Assembly (NCBI GenBank): GCA_003245715.1
Contig: QKCJ01000003.1
Location: forward strand, 1 to 51,916
Direction: 5' to 3'
Length of the DNA: 51,916 nt
From: a bacterium
GTDB lineage: Bacteria; Planctomycetota; SZUA-567
Made by a program: the position numbers and the translations under genes. Shown here piece by piece: positions 43,520 to 51,461 of this stretch. Position 1 is the first letter of the stretch; every line of letters begins with the position of its first letter. The notes beneath the pieces were generated by a model. That model saw only the letters and a list, made by a program, of their open reading frames with translations, had not been told where the DNA came from and did not search any database.

Positions 43520-44890
43520 TTACGCAAGTCCTTTAGCCTTTGCCGCGTCGCGTCCCTTCTTCAGCTCAGCACCATAAATCTCTTTGTCGCGCATCGGACA
43601 ACCATTGCGGCCGACAACGTCTTTCATGATCTGCGAACACATCGAGCAGGTAATGCAGCATTTTGCCGGATCCATCTTGCCATTATTGAGAATATCGTTT
43701 ACTGAATCAGGATAAGCAAATGCTCCACGTCCCTGTCCGATAAGTGATGCCCAACCTTCCTTGACCAGACCAGCAGCAACATACGGCATCAGGTGACGCA
43801 ACCAGGCAAGAGCTGCTGTAGCCATTGGAACATCGCCAACAACCTTCTGGGTCTCACGGGCGATATTCTGGAAGCGGACAATACCCTCAAGCGGATGCTC
43901 CGGCGGCTTTGGTGCGCCGACTAATGAGTTGTCATGCGGACGGTTCATGTATGGTGCAAAGCGGGGATAGCCGATTGAGAAGTTGAATACCGGCATATTC
44001 CCAAGCTCACACAACTCTCTGGCAAAGCGCTTTGGCTCGGTCAGGTCGATTTCAGTGCTGCCGTCTTCAGGTTTTACGCCCCAGCCGTAAGGATAGGCGG
44101 AAGGTTCGTGCATGGTAAGGCGGGCGGTGGCAAAGTGGTCGGACCCCATTACGCTGGCAGCCCCCCTTGTTATGTCGCGGACAAAACGTGTACGGTTCTC
44201 ATAGCTTCCGCCATATTTTCCTTCACGGGTATGCGCGCAGAGCATCTCGCCGGTGAAGTAGCCGTGAACAGCCTTCATCTCAACTCCGTCGAAGCCTGCC
44301 TTGGCAGAAAGCTCAGCGGTGCGGATAAACTTGTCCTGTAAGGCATCAAGATACTCGTCTGTAACCAGAGGATAGGTCTCATCAATGCCAAGAGCCTTGT
44401 CTAGTACCGGGTTGTGATGGATAAGTTTCGGCTCTGGCTTGCCGCTTGGCTTGCTCCAGCGTCCGGAGTGGGTGATCTGCACAACCGTTACAATTTCATG
44501 CTTGTTGGCTTTATAGGCTATCTCACGGGTTTCATCGATAAGACGTTTGTATTCGTCAAGGTTCTTTTCCGTTAACGCAAGCTGGCGGGGGTTACTGCGG
44601 CCGTCCTCAGAAGCAACAATCGCCTCAAACCAGATCAGCCCTGAACCACCCTCGGCAAAACGATGGTAACGGCGGAAAGTCAGATCCGACGGTGCGCCAG
44701 TTGCTTCAACCGCGTCAACACCTTCCATCGGCTGCACGATAAAACGGTTCGGCAATTCCCATTTGCCCATTTTAACTTTTTCACCAAGAACGGAAAGATC
44801 CTCAGAAACAGGAAGATAAAGTTCAAGTCTGTCAAGTTCGTTTTTAAGGTCTTCAATGGTTTTAAGGTTGAATCTTACGTGTTCAGACAT
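43520..44890 (-). CDS. Old-yellow-enzyme-family NADH:flavin oxidoreductase with C-terminal Cys cluster
   Basis: The TIM-barrel part (about 45-400) shows NRFIVQPMEGVDA, VVQITHSGRWS, and FDGVEMKAVHGYFTGEML, the FMN-barrel pattern of the OYE family. Cys412, Cys415, Cys418 and Cys431 (CITCSMC and GRNGC) could hold a 4Fe-4S cluster as in 2,4-dienoyl-CoA reductase. The FAD/NAD domain found in that enzyme after the cluster is missing, since the protein ends at 456. This is an enoate-reductase-like module that would need a partner for electrons. GGAG lies 9-10 bases before the start. It leads the operon, with palindromes upstream. Confidence 0.88.
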   Translation of the reverse strand: MSEHVRFNLKTIEDLKNELDRLELYLPVSEDLSVLGEKVKMGKWELPNRFIVQPMEGVDAVEATGAPSDLTFRRYHRFAEGGSGLIWFEAIVASEDGRSNPRQLALTEKNLDEYKRLIDETREIAYKANKHEIVTVVQITHSGRWSKPSGKPEPKLIHHNPVLDKALGIDETYPLVTDEYLDALQDKFIRTAELSAKAGFDGVEMKAVHGYFTGEMLCAHTREGKYGGSYENRTRFVRDITRGAASVMGSDHFATARLTMHEPSAYPYGWGVKPEDGSTEIDLTEPKRFARELCELGNMPVFNFSIGYPRFAPYMNRPHDNSLVGAPKPPEHPLEGIVRFQNIARETQKVVGDVPMATAALAWLRHLMPYVAAGLVKEGWASLIGQGRGAFAYPDSVNDILNNGKMDPAKCCITCSMCSQIMKDVVGRNGCPMRDKEIYGAELKKGRDAAKAKGLA

Positions 44891-44944
44891 AATATATACT
44901 CCGCAAATGGTTTAAAAGTCCTGGTTGCTGCGGCTGCTCTTTAC

Positions 44945-44989
44945 GATACATTGTGTATCAATAAAAAATAGACCTTGCCAACGTTGGCA
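44945..44989. promoter_or_regulatory. Two operator-like palindromes upstream of the OYE operon
   Basis: GATACA-TTG-TGTATC (44945-44959, perfect arms of six) and TGCCAACGTTGGCA (44976-44989, perfect 14-bp dyad with central CG) lie 55-99 bases before the operon start. The second resembles LacI/CcpA-family operators, which share the TG...CG...CA frame. They point to substrate-dependent control; no LacI-type regulator is adjacent. Confidence 0.55.
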
Positions 44990-45080
44990 CATTTAAGCTA
45001 TATTTTGCCCTAAGATGGTAGGTAGTCAAGAACAATTTTTAAATTTTACGAATTTTGTATAAAGAAACGGAAGATCGATA

Positions 45081-46412
45081 ATGTTGAATGTTTGCAGAAG
45101 CCTCGTCCTTGTAACCATACTGGTATGTGGCGGTTTATATTCATCCGAGGAGCTTTACAGGCTCGTTGACATGGCCTGTGATATAACCAATATCCCTGAA
45201 TCCAGCCGGCAGGCGGCGCAGGACAGGCTGGTTTCCTACGGGGCGCAGATTGTGCCGATTCTGCTGGGCAGTTATAAGGAGAGTGATTTCGGGCGCAGGC
45301 AGATTCTTTTGCGGCTGCTTGCCAAGGTCGGGCGGGTTTCAGAGGAGGGCTTTTTACTGAATGAGTTTAAAAATGGCGACTTCTTTGTGCAGAACGCCGT
45401 ACGCCAGTCCATGCCGGATTTATATGCCCGCTTCCCGGTTTCCGAATTGCTCAAACGCCTCTCGTCCACTCAGGATAAATACCTGCTACTGGCGCAATTG
45501 TATGGGGTATTTCTCCAGACGCGCGGGGCTGACGGTCTTGATCCGGCCTTGGAGGGGGCGGTTGTTGATATTCTTAATAATAATCCCGATCCGCAGATTA
45601 AAACGGCGTGTGTGACGATCCTGCGTTATGCCCGGACTCAACCGGCGGTATCGGCGCTGCTTGGAGCAATTAACGTAAGCTCTGATAAGCAGCTACTTAT
45701 TGAAATATGCTCAGCCGTAAGTTATATACGTCCGCGCGGCGAGGCTAAAGAGCTTGAGAAGCTTGCCAGTAGTGGTGATCCGGAAATAGAGGTGAATGCT
45801 CTCGGGGCGCTTGCCGGGATGGGGTATGACAATATTGAAAAGGCATTGGTTGTTTTATGCACAGACAAATCAATTGCTGTCAGGGTTAGGGCTTTTGAGC
45901 TTCTGGGGCATTATGGCGGCATTAAATATATAAAAGAATTGGCAACAGGTCTCAAAGATTCTGATCCGGTTGTAAGGCTCAGCGTGGTCAAGGCGCTTGG
46001 TGAGTTGTCAAGCCCGCAGACATCAGCCTATCTCAGGCCGCTTATGGGAGAGGGAGGTGATCCTGTTGCCGAGGTCAGGGCTGCGGCGGCAATCGCGTTT
46101 CACCGGGGAAACCGTATCGGTGCTTCGGGGCCGCTTATTCGTGATGCGGCAAATATTAAGCCGGGGTATAAGAAATTTCGGATAGAAGCCATCAGGGCGT
46201 TAGGGGGTATTAAGGCACGTGAGTCCTTAAGGGTCTTGTATGAAGCTCTTGAAAGTCAGGATGTTCAGGTAGCTTCAGCGGCGGCGAAAGCGCTTGGGGA
46301 TATTGGCGATAAATCTGCAATTTCGGTATTAAAGGCCAGAAAGGCTGGCGCCGAGGAGCAGATAGGAGTCAGTATTGATATGGCAATAAATAAATTGAAT
46401 ATATCAAAATAA
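45081..46412 (+). CDS. Secreted HEAT-repeat protein
   Basis: A hydrophobic N-terminus (residues 1-21) forms a signal peptide, with GGAAG about 8 bases before the start. The remaining 420 residues are almost wholly alpha-helical repeats of about 30 residues with the HEAT pattern. Clear units include PVVRLSVVKALGELSSPQT and KFRIEAIRALGGIKARESL, then VQVASAAAKALGDIGDKSA. It has no catalytic motif. It likely binds other proteins in the periplasm. It is divergent from the OYE operon and precedes tRNA-Asn. Confidence 0.88.
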   Translation: MLNVCRSLVLVTILVCGGLYSSEELYRLVDMACDITNIPESSRQAAQDRLVSYGAQIVPILLGSYKESDFGRRQILLRLLAKVGRVSEEGFLLNEFKNGDFFVQNAVRQSMPDLYARFPVSELLKRLSSTQDKYLLLAQLYGVFLQTRGADGLDPALEGAVVDILNNNPDPQIKTACVTILRYARTQPAVSALLGAINVSSDKQLLIEICSAVSYIRPRGEAKELEKLASSGDPEIEVNALGALAGMGYDNIEKALVVLCTDKSIAVRVRAFELLGHYGGIKYIKELATGLKDSDPVVRLSVVKALGELSSPQTSAYLRPLMGEGGDPVAEVRAAAAIAFHRGNRIGASGPLIRDAANIKPGYKKFRIEAIRALGGIKARESLRVLYEALESQDVQVASAAAKALGDIGDKSAISVLKARKAGAEEQIGVSIDMAINKLNISK

Positions 46413-46518
46413 GCGGGAATAAATCAGCGGATTTAAGAGGAGGCTTTGTGATAAGATCAGAGTTGTTAGGTACTTGGGAAAATATTTCAAAAAAGTTAGT
46501 AAATTAGCAGAAATGGTA

Positions 46519-46546
46519 TAGACATAAGGGGATGAAAGGGTATAAT
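46519..46546 (+). promoter_or_regulatory. Promoter of tRNA-Asn
   Basis: TAGACA (46519-46524), a 16-base spacer and TATAAT (46541-46546), 20 bases before the tRNA. Confidence 0.65.
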
Positions 46547-46565
46547 CTTCATCCGCTTGAGACAT

Positions 46566-46641
46566 TCCCCTGTAGCTCAGTTGGTAGAGCAATGGACTGT
46601 TAATCCATGTGTCGCTGGTTCGAGCCCAGCCGGGGGAGCCA
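46566..46641 (+). tRNA. tRNA-Asn (GTT)
   Basis: A complete 76-base cloverleaf: acceptor stem TCCCCTG with CGGGGGA, anticodon loop CTGTTAA with anticodon GTT at 46599-46601, T-loop GGTTCGAGCC, discriminator G and an encoded CCA. A terminator follows. Confidence 0.97.
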
Positions 46642-46651
46642 ATAAAATCAC

Positions 46652-46675
46652 AGCCGTCCATTGGGCGGCTTTTTT
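46652..46675 (+). terminator. Intrinsic terminator of tRNA-Asn
   Basis: AGCCGTCC (46652-46659) pairs with GGGCGGCT (46663-46670, one G-T pair) across a three-base loop, followed by a run of T to 46675. Confidence 0.88.
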
Positions 46676-47152
46676 ATTAACACTATGCTGTTATTACGTT
46701 ACTACTGAAAACACTAAATATAACGTATTGTTATTGAATATGTTACGACTGACACTTCTCCCGCTTCCTCTTCCAGAGACAGTCCGGTTATACCCCAACG
46801 CCAGCCCCTTTTCGCCGTCTCGCCCCAAAAATCTCTCAAAAGTCTCAGCAAAATTGGTTAACAGTAGGGCTTGGTTAACACTGTTTTGAGTCAAATTAAC
46901 AGCCCGTTTGAGGTGGGCTACCGGAATGGACTCGAACATCCAATTTCTCTAGAGAAAACCACAACCACTTATTGTAATATGGCTTCTGTTTTATCTAGGG
47001 CGCTTACTATGGCGTCACAAATAGATAAGGCAATCAAGATCAGTGACAACACGCAGGAACAAGCCAAGCCGAAGGATAGCTCGGTTCCTTTTTAAGGCTA
47101 CCATCCCGCTAATCAAGGAATCTGCTCACTCATGCTTCTGTCAAAAAATATC
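46676..47152. other. Gene-poor stretch after tRNA-Asn, with tRNA-3'-like remnant
   Basis: About 480 bases with no supported gene. On the minus strand, 46914-46945 reads as a T-arm-like GTTCGAGTCC followed by CATTCCGGTAGCCCA, resembling the 3' end of a tRNA whose stem pairs are degraded. The rest looks like decayed sequence, including a short open frame to 47095 with no ribosome-binding site. It may be the scarred edge of an inserted element. Confidence 0.3.
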
Positions 47153-47181
47153 TTGACAAAATGTCTCTTACTGAGTGTAAT
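47153..47181 (+). promoter_or_regulatory. Strong promoter of the kinase gene pair
   Basis: A perfect TTGACA (47153-47158), a 17-base spacer and TGTAAT (47176-47181). The leader of about 70 bases to the first gene contains an AT-rich dyad region near 47215-47240 that could bind a regulator. Confidence 0.7.
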
Positions 47182-47260
47182 ACTTGTTCGCTTATTCTGA
47201 TGGGTAAAATTTTATTGATATATTATATAACGTATATTTGGGTATTGTAAGGATGATTAG

Positions 47261-47713
47261 ATGCGTGTGATCGGAATACACATTGCGACAGGTCAATTTC
47301 GGTATTCGGTGCTTGAGGGAACAAAAGCAGCACCTATACTTATCTCCAAGGATCGTCTTCTCACGCCAGACCCACAGAACGCACCAGCACTGATGGACTG
47401 GTATGACACGCAGTTTTCACTGATCCTTGATCAGACGCAACCAAATCGAATCGCATATCGCTTAACATTGGAGCCAACCAAAGATCAGCTTGTTACGTCT
47501 TCTTTTCCGCTGGGTATTCTGAATCTCCTTGCGCACCGACGCACATTACCCATAACGGGTTATGTTGCAAGAAACTACGTAGCATCACGGTTGGGCCTTG
47601 CCAAAGGAACAGATATCTATACGTACTGCGATTCAGTATTTGGTTCACATCCTCCTTACTGGGATAAAAACCAGAAGCATTCAGTCATCGCTGCATGGTT
47701 TGAGCTACCATGA
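47261..47713 (+). CDS. Small unknown protein, possibly RNase H-like fold, paired with a kinase
   Basis: AAGGA stands 8 bases before the ATG. The 150 residues start with a beta hairpin (MRVIGIHIATGQFRYSVLEG). They continue with NRIAYRLTLEP and later LPITGYVARNYVASRLGLAKGTD, an order that recalls small RuvC/RNase H-like proteins such as DUF3010. If so, the usual first acidic residue is replaced by His (GIHIA), so a nuclease activity is doubtful. I do not recognise a firm family. Its stop overlaps the kinase start by four bases (ATGA), so the two are translationally coupled and probably act together. The setting is accessory DNA beside a recombinase, which points to a cargo function such as defence. 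Confidence 0.65.
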   Translation: MRVIGIHIATGQFRYSVLEGTKAAPILISKDRLLTPDPQNAPALMDWYDTQFSLILDQTQPNRIAYRLTLEPTKDQLVTSSFPLGILNLLAHRRTLPITGYVARNYVASRLGLAKGTDIYTYCDSVFGSHPPYWDKNQKHSVIAAWFELP

Positions 47714-48732
47714 TTACACCTATACCAGCAGCAATCGACAAGTATCAAGTGATCTCCCCGCTTGGCGGCGGCAACTTTGGGCAAGTGTTTCATGTGTTTG
47801 ACCGGGCACTTGGTACAGAAAAGGCAGTCAAGGTACTTCTCGCAACCGATCCTGCAAAATTCATGCAACATTTGCAAGAAGCTCAGATTCTAAATAAGTG
47901 CCAGCACAAGCATATCGTGACCATTAACGAAGCTAATATTTTCCCTGTAAATGGAACACCCCGTATTGTTCTCGACCTCGAATATATCGCAGAGGGATCG
48001 CTGGAGAAGGCTTTATCGTCTCGGTGGGTGTCCGTGCGCGAAGGTGTGGGATACGTTCGCGGAGCATTGCACGGTTTGGAATATGCGCATGCACAAGGTT
48101 TTTTGCATCGTGATGTGAAGCCAGGGAATATCTTGTTGACCCCTATGATGCCAAAACTTTCGGATTTTGGACTTGCAACCGATACTGGCTCCTCATTAAT
48201 CGGTTCCGCTAAGGGGTATAGACCACATTTGCCACCCGAGTACTACTCAACCGCATCAACAACACAACAGACAGATGTGTTTGCAATGGGGGTAACGCTT
48301 TTTCGAGCACTGTCAAACATCGCGGACTGGCGGGCAGTGATATCCGCTGTTCCTAACCTACCACAACATTACCAAGCAGGTACGCTCCTTCAACGTATTG
48401 GGTTTGAAAATCACATACCTGATTCCCTGCAACGGATTGTAAGGAAGGCTTGCCATCCTGACCCGGCGAGGAGGTTTCCGTCTGCCCACGCTATGGGGCA
48501 ACGCCTTGACGCTCTTCGGTTCGGAATAGACTGGATACGACTCTCGGACATCGAATGGCGAGGGTTCTGCGGTGAAGGAAAACAGCACTCGTGTATGGTT
48601 GATCAGACAAAGAATGAACTGACTGTTACCGTAAATAGGCGAAGAATAAAAGCAGAGTGCAAGCGATTCGCATGTCTTGCACAGGCGATGGCTCAGATGA
48701 ATGCTTATGTGGCAAATACAACACTCACATAG
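47710..48732 (+). CDS. Hanks-type Ser/Thr protein kinase with extra C-terminal domain
   Basis: All the kinase subdomains are intact: glycine loop LGGGNFGQV (18-26), Lys41 (KAVKVL), Glu57 in helix C, HRDVKPGN (133-140, catalytic Asp135), DFG (152-154), PPE (175-177) and TDVFAMG (188-194). There is no transmembrane segment, so it is a cytoplasmic kinase. After the kinase fold (about residue 270) about 70 residues form a small, unrecognised beta-rich domain with several basic residues. The start overlaps the preceding gene by four bases. Soluble kinases of this kind take part in phage defence and in toxin-like systems; that role here is inferred from context only. Confidence 0.9.
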   Translation: MITPIPAAIDKYQVISPLGGGNFGQVFHVFDRALGTEKAVKVLLATDPAKFMQHLQEAQILNKCQHKHIVTINEANIFPVNGTPRIVLDLEYIAEGSLEKALSSRWVSVREGVGYVRGALHGLEYAHAQGFLHRDVKPGNILLTPMMPKLSDFGLATDTGSSLIGSAKGYRPHLPPEYYSTASTTQQTDVFAMGVTLFRALSNIADWRAVISAVPNLPQHYQAGTLLQRIGFENHIPDSLQRIVRKACHPDPARRFPSAHAMGQRLDALRFGIDWIRLSDIEWRGFCGEGKQHSCMVDQTKNELTVTVNRRRIKAECKRFACLAQAMAQMNAYVANTTLT

Positions 48733-48792
48733 GATACTAAAACTAAGCCTCACGTGTATTATTAATCTGCTTAAAACTCGGAGCGGTGACGT

Positions 48793-49185
48793 TCAATGGA
48801 AGATACTTTGCCTTCCCCAGTCCGCCTCCAGCGCCACGGTTTGCAGATCGCGCAGTTGTAGGTCATCCTTGGCGTTAGATACGCGCTCTTGGAAGATAAG
48901 CTGTTCCTGAATACTCGGTGCCAAGAGGCGTAAATTCATAATTTGCGTTATTCGAGCACGCGACACGCCACCCAGCCGGGCAAGGTCAGCGTAATCCTTA
49001 ACGGTGCCATTGTTAAGCAACTCCTCAAACCGGATGGCCAACGCCATGAGTCTGGTAACACGTGGCAGCCGCCCGGGCTTTACTTTGGGGGCTTTGGGCT
49101 TGGGGCCGGGGCGCAGTTTTTCTTTACCACGCTGTACCGTGGCGAAATGCACAGTTCGGCGAACGGTGCGGTCTTCTTCAGGCAT
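48793..49185 (-). CDS. HTH protein of the serine-recombinase module
   Basis: The start at 49185 has AGGAGG 6 bases upstream. The N-terminal 60 residues are basic and Pro-rich (RPGPKPKAPKVKPGRLPR), probably DNA-binding. Residues about 70-100 hold an HTH (VKDYADLARLGGVSRARITQIMNL). The gene overlaps the recombinase stop by 8 bases and is the last of the overlapping chain. Small HTH proteins in this place often act as excision or control factors for the recombinase. Its end faces the kinase gene. Confidence 0.75.
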   Translation of the reverse strand: MPEEDRTVRRTVHFATVQRGKEKLRPGPKPKAPKVKPGRLPRVTRLMALAIRFEELLNNGTVKDYADLARLGGVSRARITQIMNLRLLAPSIQEQLIFQERVSNAKDDLQLRDLQTVALEADWGRQSIFH

Positions 49186-50761
49186 GGTTATCCTCCTGTG
49201 CGGTTTCATCTTCTGTGTCAATTGCTTGGCTGTCCAAGAGATCCCGGATTCCCGTCTCCCGGAAGGTTATGGCAACAGAGCTGGTTTCTGCGTCATACAC
49301 AATTTTCTCAATGAGCAAATTTAGCGCCTTAACTTGTTCATGGCTGGTCAGGTGCTGCCAGACCGGGTCGAAAAGCGATAGGGTGCGCGCCACATCGGTT
49401 CTGTCAATCATCTCCCGCTGGAGCAACATAACCTTCTGCCGTGTTTGGGTGATTTCCTGCTCAAGCTCAACAATGCGATCCTGCAAGGCGGCAAGCGTTT
49501 TTGGCGGAGTTTTGTTATTCCCGGCAATGCGCTGCAGTTTCTCTGTACATTGAATCAGCTGCTCGCGTAGACGTTCCTCTTCTTCGGCCAGCTCATCAGC
49601 CTGCCGGTTGGCTACTGCCCCGACCGCCTCAAACGTTTCTTCAACCAGACCTTCATCCTTGCCGATACGGCGAATTTCCTCAACGACATACCGCTCAATC
49701 TCAGCTGCGGGGATAGACTTTACCGGGCAGACATCCCAGCCCTCCTTTTGAGCGCGACCGCACACATAGTACCTGTAGCGGCAATTATTTTTCTTTTTCG
49801 TCCAGGTATGAACCATCGCTACTTTACAGGAACCGCAGAACAACAGGCCTTTCAGAAGCGCCCCCTGCGTATTGCGTACGGTTGAACCGTTATTCAAACG
49901 GTTACGCTTCAAAATATTCTGCACACAATGCCAGATTGACTCGTCCACGATGGGGTCATGTTGGCCTTCGTATACCTCTTTTTTATGCCTGACCTTGCCT
50001 ATATAGAGCGGGTTTGTTAGAAGATTGTATAGCGCGTTTTTATTAAACGGCTTTCCCTGATGAACCGTATTTTTCTTTGTTGTCCACGTTTTGTTCGTCA
50101 CGCCTTTATCGCGCAATACGCGTACTACCGGCATAAGTGATTCCAATTCAATGTAGCAGGAATATATTTCCCGAACAATTATCGCTTCCTTTTCATTCAC
50201 CACAAGCTTGCCGCCGTTGGGGTGGACATCGTAGCCAAGAACCTGCGCCCCACCAACCCAGCGGCCCTGCTTGCGCGCGGCGGACATTTTATCCCGTGTG
50301 CGTTCGGCAATAATCTCCCGCTCGAATTGGGCGAAGGACAGGAGGATATTCAGTGTCAGCCTGCCCATACTATCGGCGGTAGAGAAATTCTGCGTTACGG
50401 AGACAAAAGAGCAGTTATGCTCATTCAGCGTATTAATGATCCGGGCGAAATCGAGCAGCGATCGGCTAAGTCGGTCAACCTTATAAACAACAATACAGTC
50501 TACTTTGCCCGCTTCTATATCCTGCATCAGCCTTTGCAGGGCCGGACGGTCCATATTTCCGCCTGTAAAGCCGCCGTCATCGTATTCATCAGGCAGTGCC
50601 ACCCAGCCTTCGCCCTTTTGGCTGGCAATATAGTTTTCCGCAGCCAGTCGCTGAGCGTCAAGGGTATTGAATTCCGCCTCCAGTCCTTCGCTCGTGCTTT
50701 TTCGAGTGTAGATGGCGCAACGGATGCGTTTTTGTGGCGCCGGCTCCTTCTGTTTACTCAC
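49178..50761 (-). CDS. Large serine recombinase
   Basis: The start is a GTG at 50761 preceded by AAGGAGGTGAT, a near-perfect ribosome-binding site, 8 bases away. The resolvase catalytic domain (1-150) has Ser22 in YTRKST and Arg97/Arg100 in VDRLSR. A recombinase domain (about 170-290) and a zinc ribbon with CGSCKVAM and YYVCGRAQ (about 310-345) follow. A long coiled coil then precedes a C-terminal segment. The 527-residue length is normal. It would integrate and excise an element at specific att sites, which I could not locate. It overlaps both neighbours. Confidence 0.93.
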   Translation of the reverse strand: MSKQKEPAPQKRIRCAIYTRKSTSEGLEAEFNTLDAQRLAAENYIASQKGEGWVALPDEYDDGGFTGGNMDRPALQRLMQDIEAGKVDCIVVYKVDRLSRSLLDFARIINTLNEHNCSFVSVTQNFSTADSMGRLTLNILLSFAQFEREIIAERTRDKMSAARKQGRWVGGAQVLGYDVHPNGGKLVVNEKEAIIVREIYSCYIELESLMPVVRVLRDKGVTNKTWTTKKNTVHQGKPFNKNALYNLLTNPLYIGKVRHKKEVYEGQHDPIVDESIWHCVQNILKRNRLNNGSTVRNTQGALLKGLLFCGSCKVAMVHTWTKKKNNCRYRYYVCGRAQKEGWDVCPVKSIPAAEIERYVVEEIRRIGKDEGLVEETFEAVGAVANRQADELAEEEERLREQLIQCTEKLQRIAGNNKTPPKTLAALQDRIVELEQEITQTRQKVMLLQREMIDRTDVARTLSLFDPVWQHLTSHEQVKALNLLIEKIVYDAETSSVAITFRETGIRDLLDSQAIDTEDETAQEDNHA

Positions 50762-51249
50762 GCCGCATCACCTCCTTCCGTTAACCCAAAGAAGCGAAAG
50801 CCGTTCCAATGGCTGCCGGTCACTTCCTTGGCTATAGCTGACAACGAAGGGAATAGCTTGTCTTTATAGCGAAAACCGTCCATTTCAATACTGACCTCCA
50901 CCAACGCCCCTTTATACTTTCTTGCGATAATCGTCCCTACCGATGGCAGCCGTGGGTCATGTTGGCGTTTGGGGGCTGGCGGAGCTTTCTCCTTTACCTC
51001 GCCCGGCATACGGGCTGGCGCACGCAGCCGCAAGTCCGCATCGTTGGCTATTTCCAGAGCACGTTTGCGCGCTCGTTCAGAAATGTCGCCATATTCATTA
51101 CACTGCATCCGCCACAGGATACGTTTGATCAGAAATGGTTTGCTCGTCGATTGCGTGGTTTCTCCGTAAAGTTCGGCGTATTCCACACGCAATTCCGGCA
51201 CCGTCATTCCCTTGAGCCGCCGCTCCTCCTTCTGGACATTTACTGGCAT
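50758..51249 (-). CDS. DUF2924 family protein
   Basis: A strong AAGGAGG lies 8 bases before the ATG. The N-terminal part has the DUF2924 pattern (MTVPELRVEYAELYGE, then FLIKRILWRMQ), and the C-terminal part KDKLFPSLSAIAKEVTGSHWNGFRFFGL is also typical. The middle is basic and Pro-rich, suggesting nucleic-acid binding. The function of the family is not established, but it regularly accompanies serine recombinases. It overlaps the recombinase start by four bases and the 73-residue gene by ten. Confidence 0.85.
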   Translation of the reverse strand: MPVNVQKEERRLKGMTVPELRVEYAELYGETTQSTSKPFLIKRILWRMQCNEYGDISERARKRALEIANDADLRLRAPARMPGEVKEKAPPAPKRQHDPRLPSVGTIIARKYKGALVEVSIEMDGFRYKDKLFPSLSAIAKEVTGSHWNGFRFFGLTEGGDAA

Positions 51250-51461
51250 AATTTTTCCTCCTTAAGCTCTTTGTCCGTTAACTCACGTGACAATGAGCCA
51301 TGGCCGGAAAAAAACAGCAAGTCGTTTTTTGATGCTTGATTACTGGCTGTTATTGTGGCTGACTGTGAAAGTCGAATATAGCGGAGAACACCTTTTGCAA
51401 GGATTACTGCAAGATCATTGATCGGTTGTGAATTGCGGTATCCATCATTATAATCATGCAT
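51240..51461 (-). CDS. Small unknown protein (73 aa) of the recombinase module
   Basis: The ATG at 51461 lies within the end of the RecD-like gene (8-base overlap), with AAGGA just before it. The product has no signal peptide or membrane segment and no recognised domain. Its place in a chain of overlapping genes (8, 10, 4 and 8 bases) argues that it is a real gene and acts with them. Confidence 0.55.
   Translation of the reverse strand: MHDYNDGYRNSQPINDLAVILAKGVLRYIRLSQSATITASNQASKNDLLFFSGHGSLSRELTDKELKEEKLCQ

Noticed and set aside
46404..46661. Open frame across tRNA-Asn on the minus strand
   Set aside because: It is the familiar antisense-tRNA artefact (contains GSPGWARTSD); the tRNA explains the sequence.
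46557..46889. Open frame on the plus strand through tRNA-Asn
   Set aside because: It is the sense-tRNA artefact (SPVAQLVEQ) and continues into a terminator.
46694..46939. 81-residue minus-strand frame after the tRNA
   Set aside because: No ribosome-binding site, composition unlike nearby genes, and its start lies in the tRNA-like remnant.
46871..47095. 74-residue plus-strand frame before the kinase operon
   Set aside because: It begins inside the tRNA-like remnant with no ribosome-binding site; the latter half could be a gene relic but cannot be supported.
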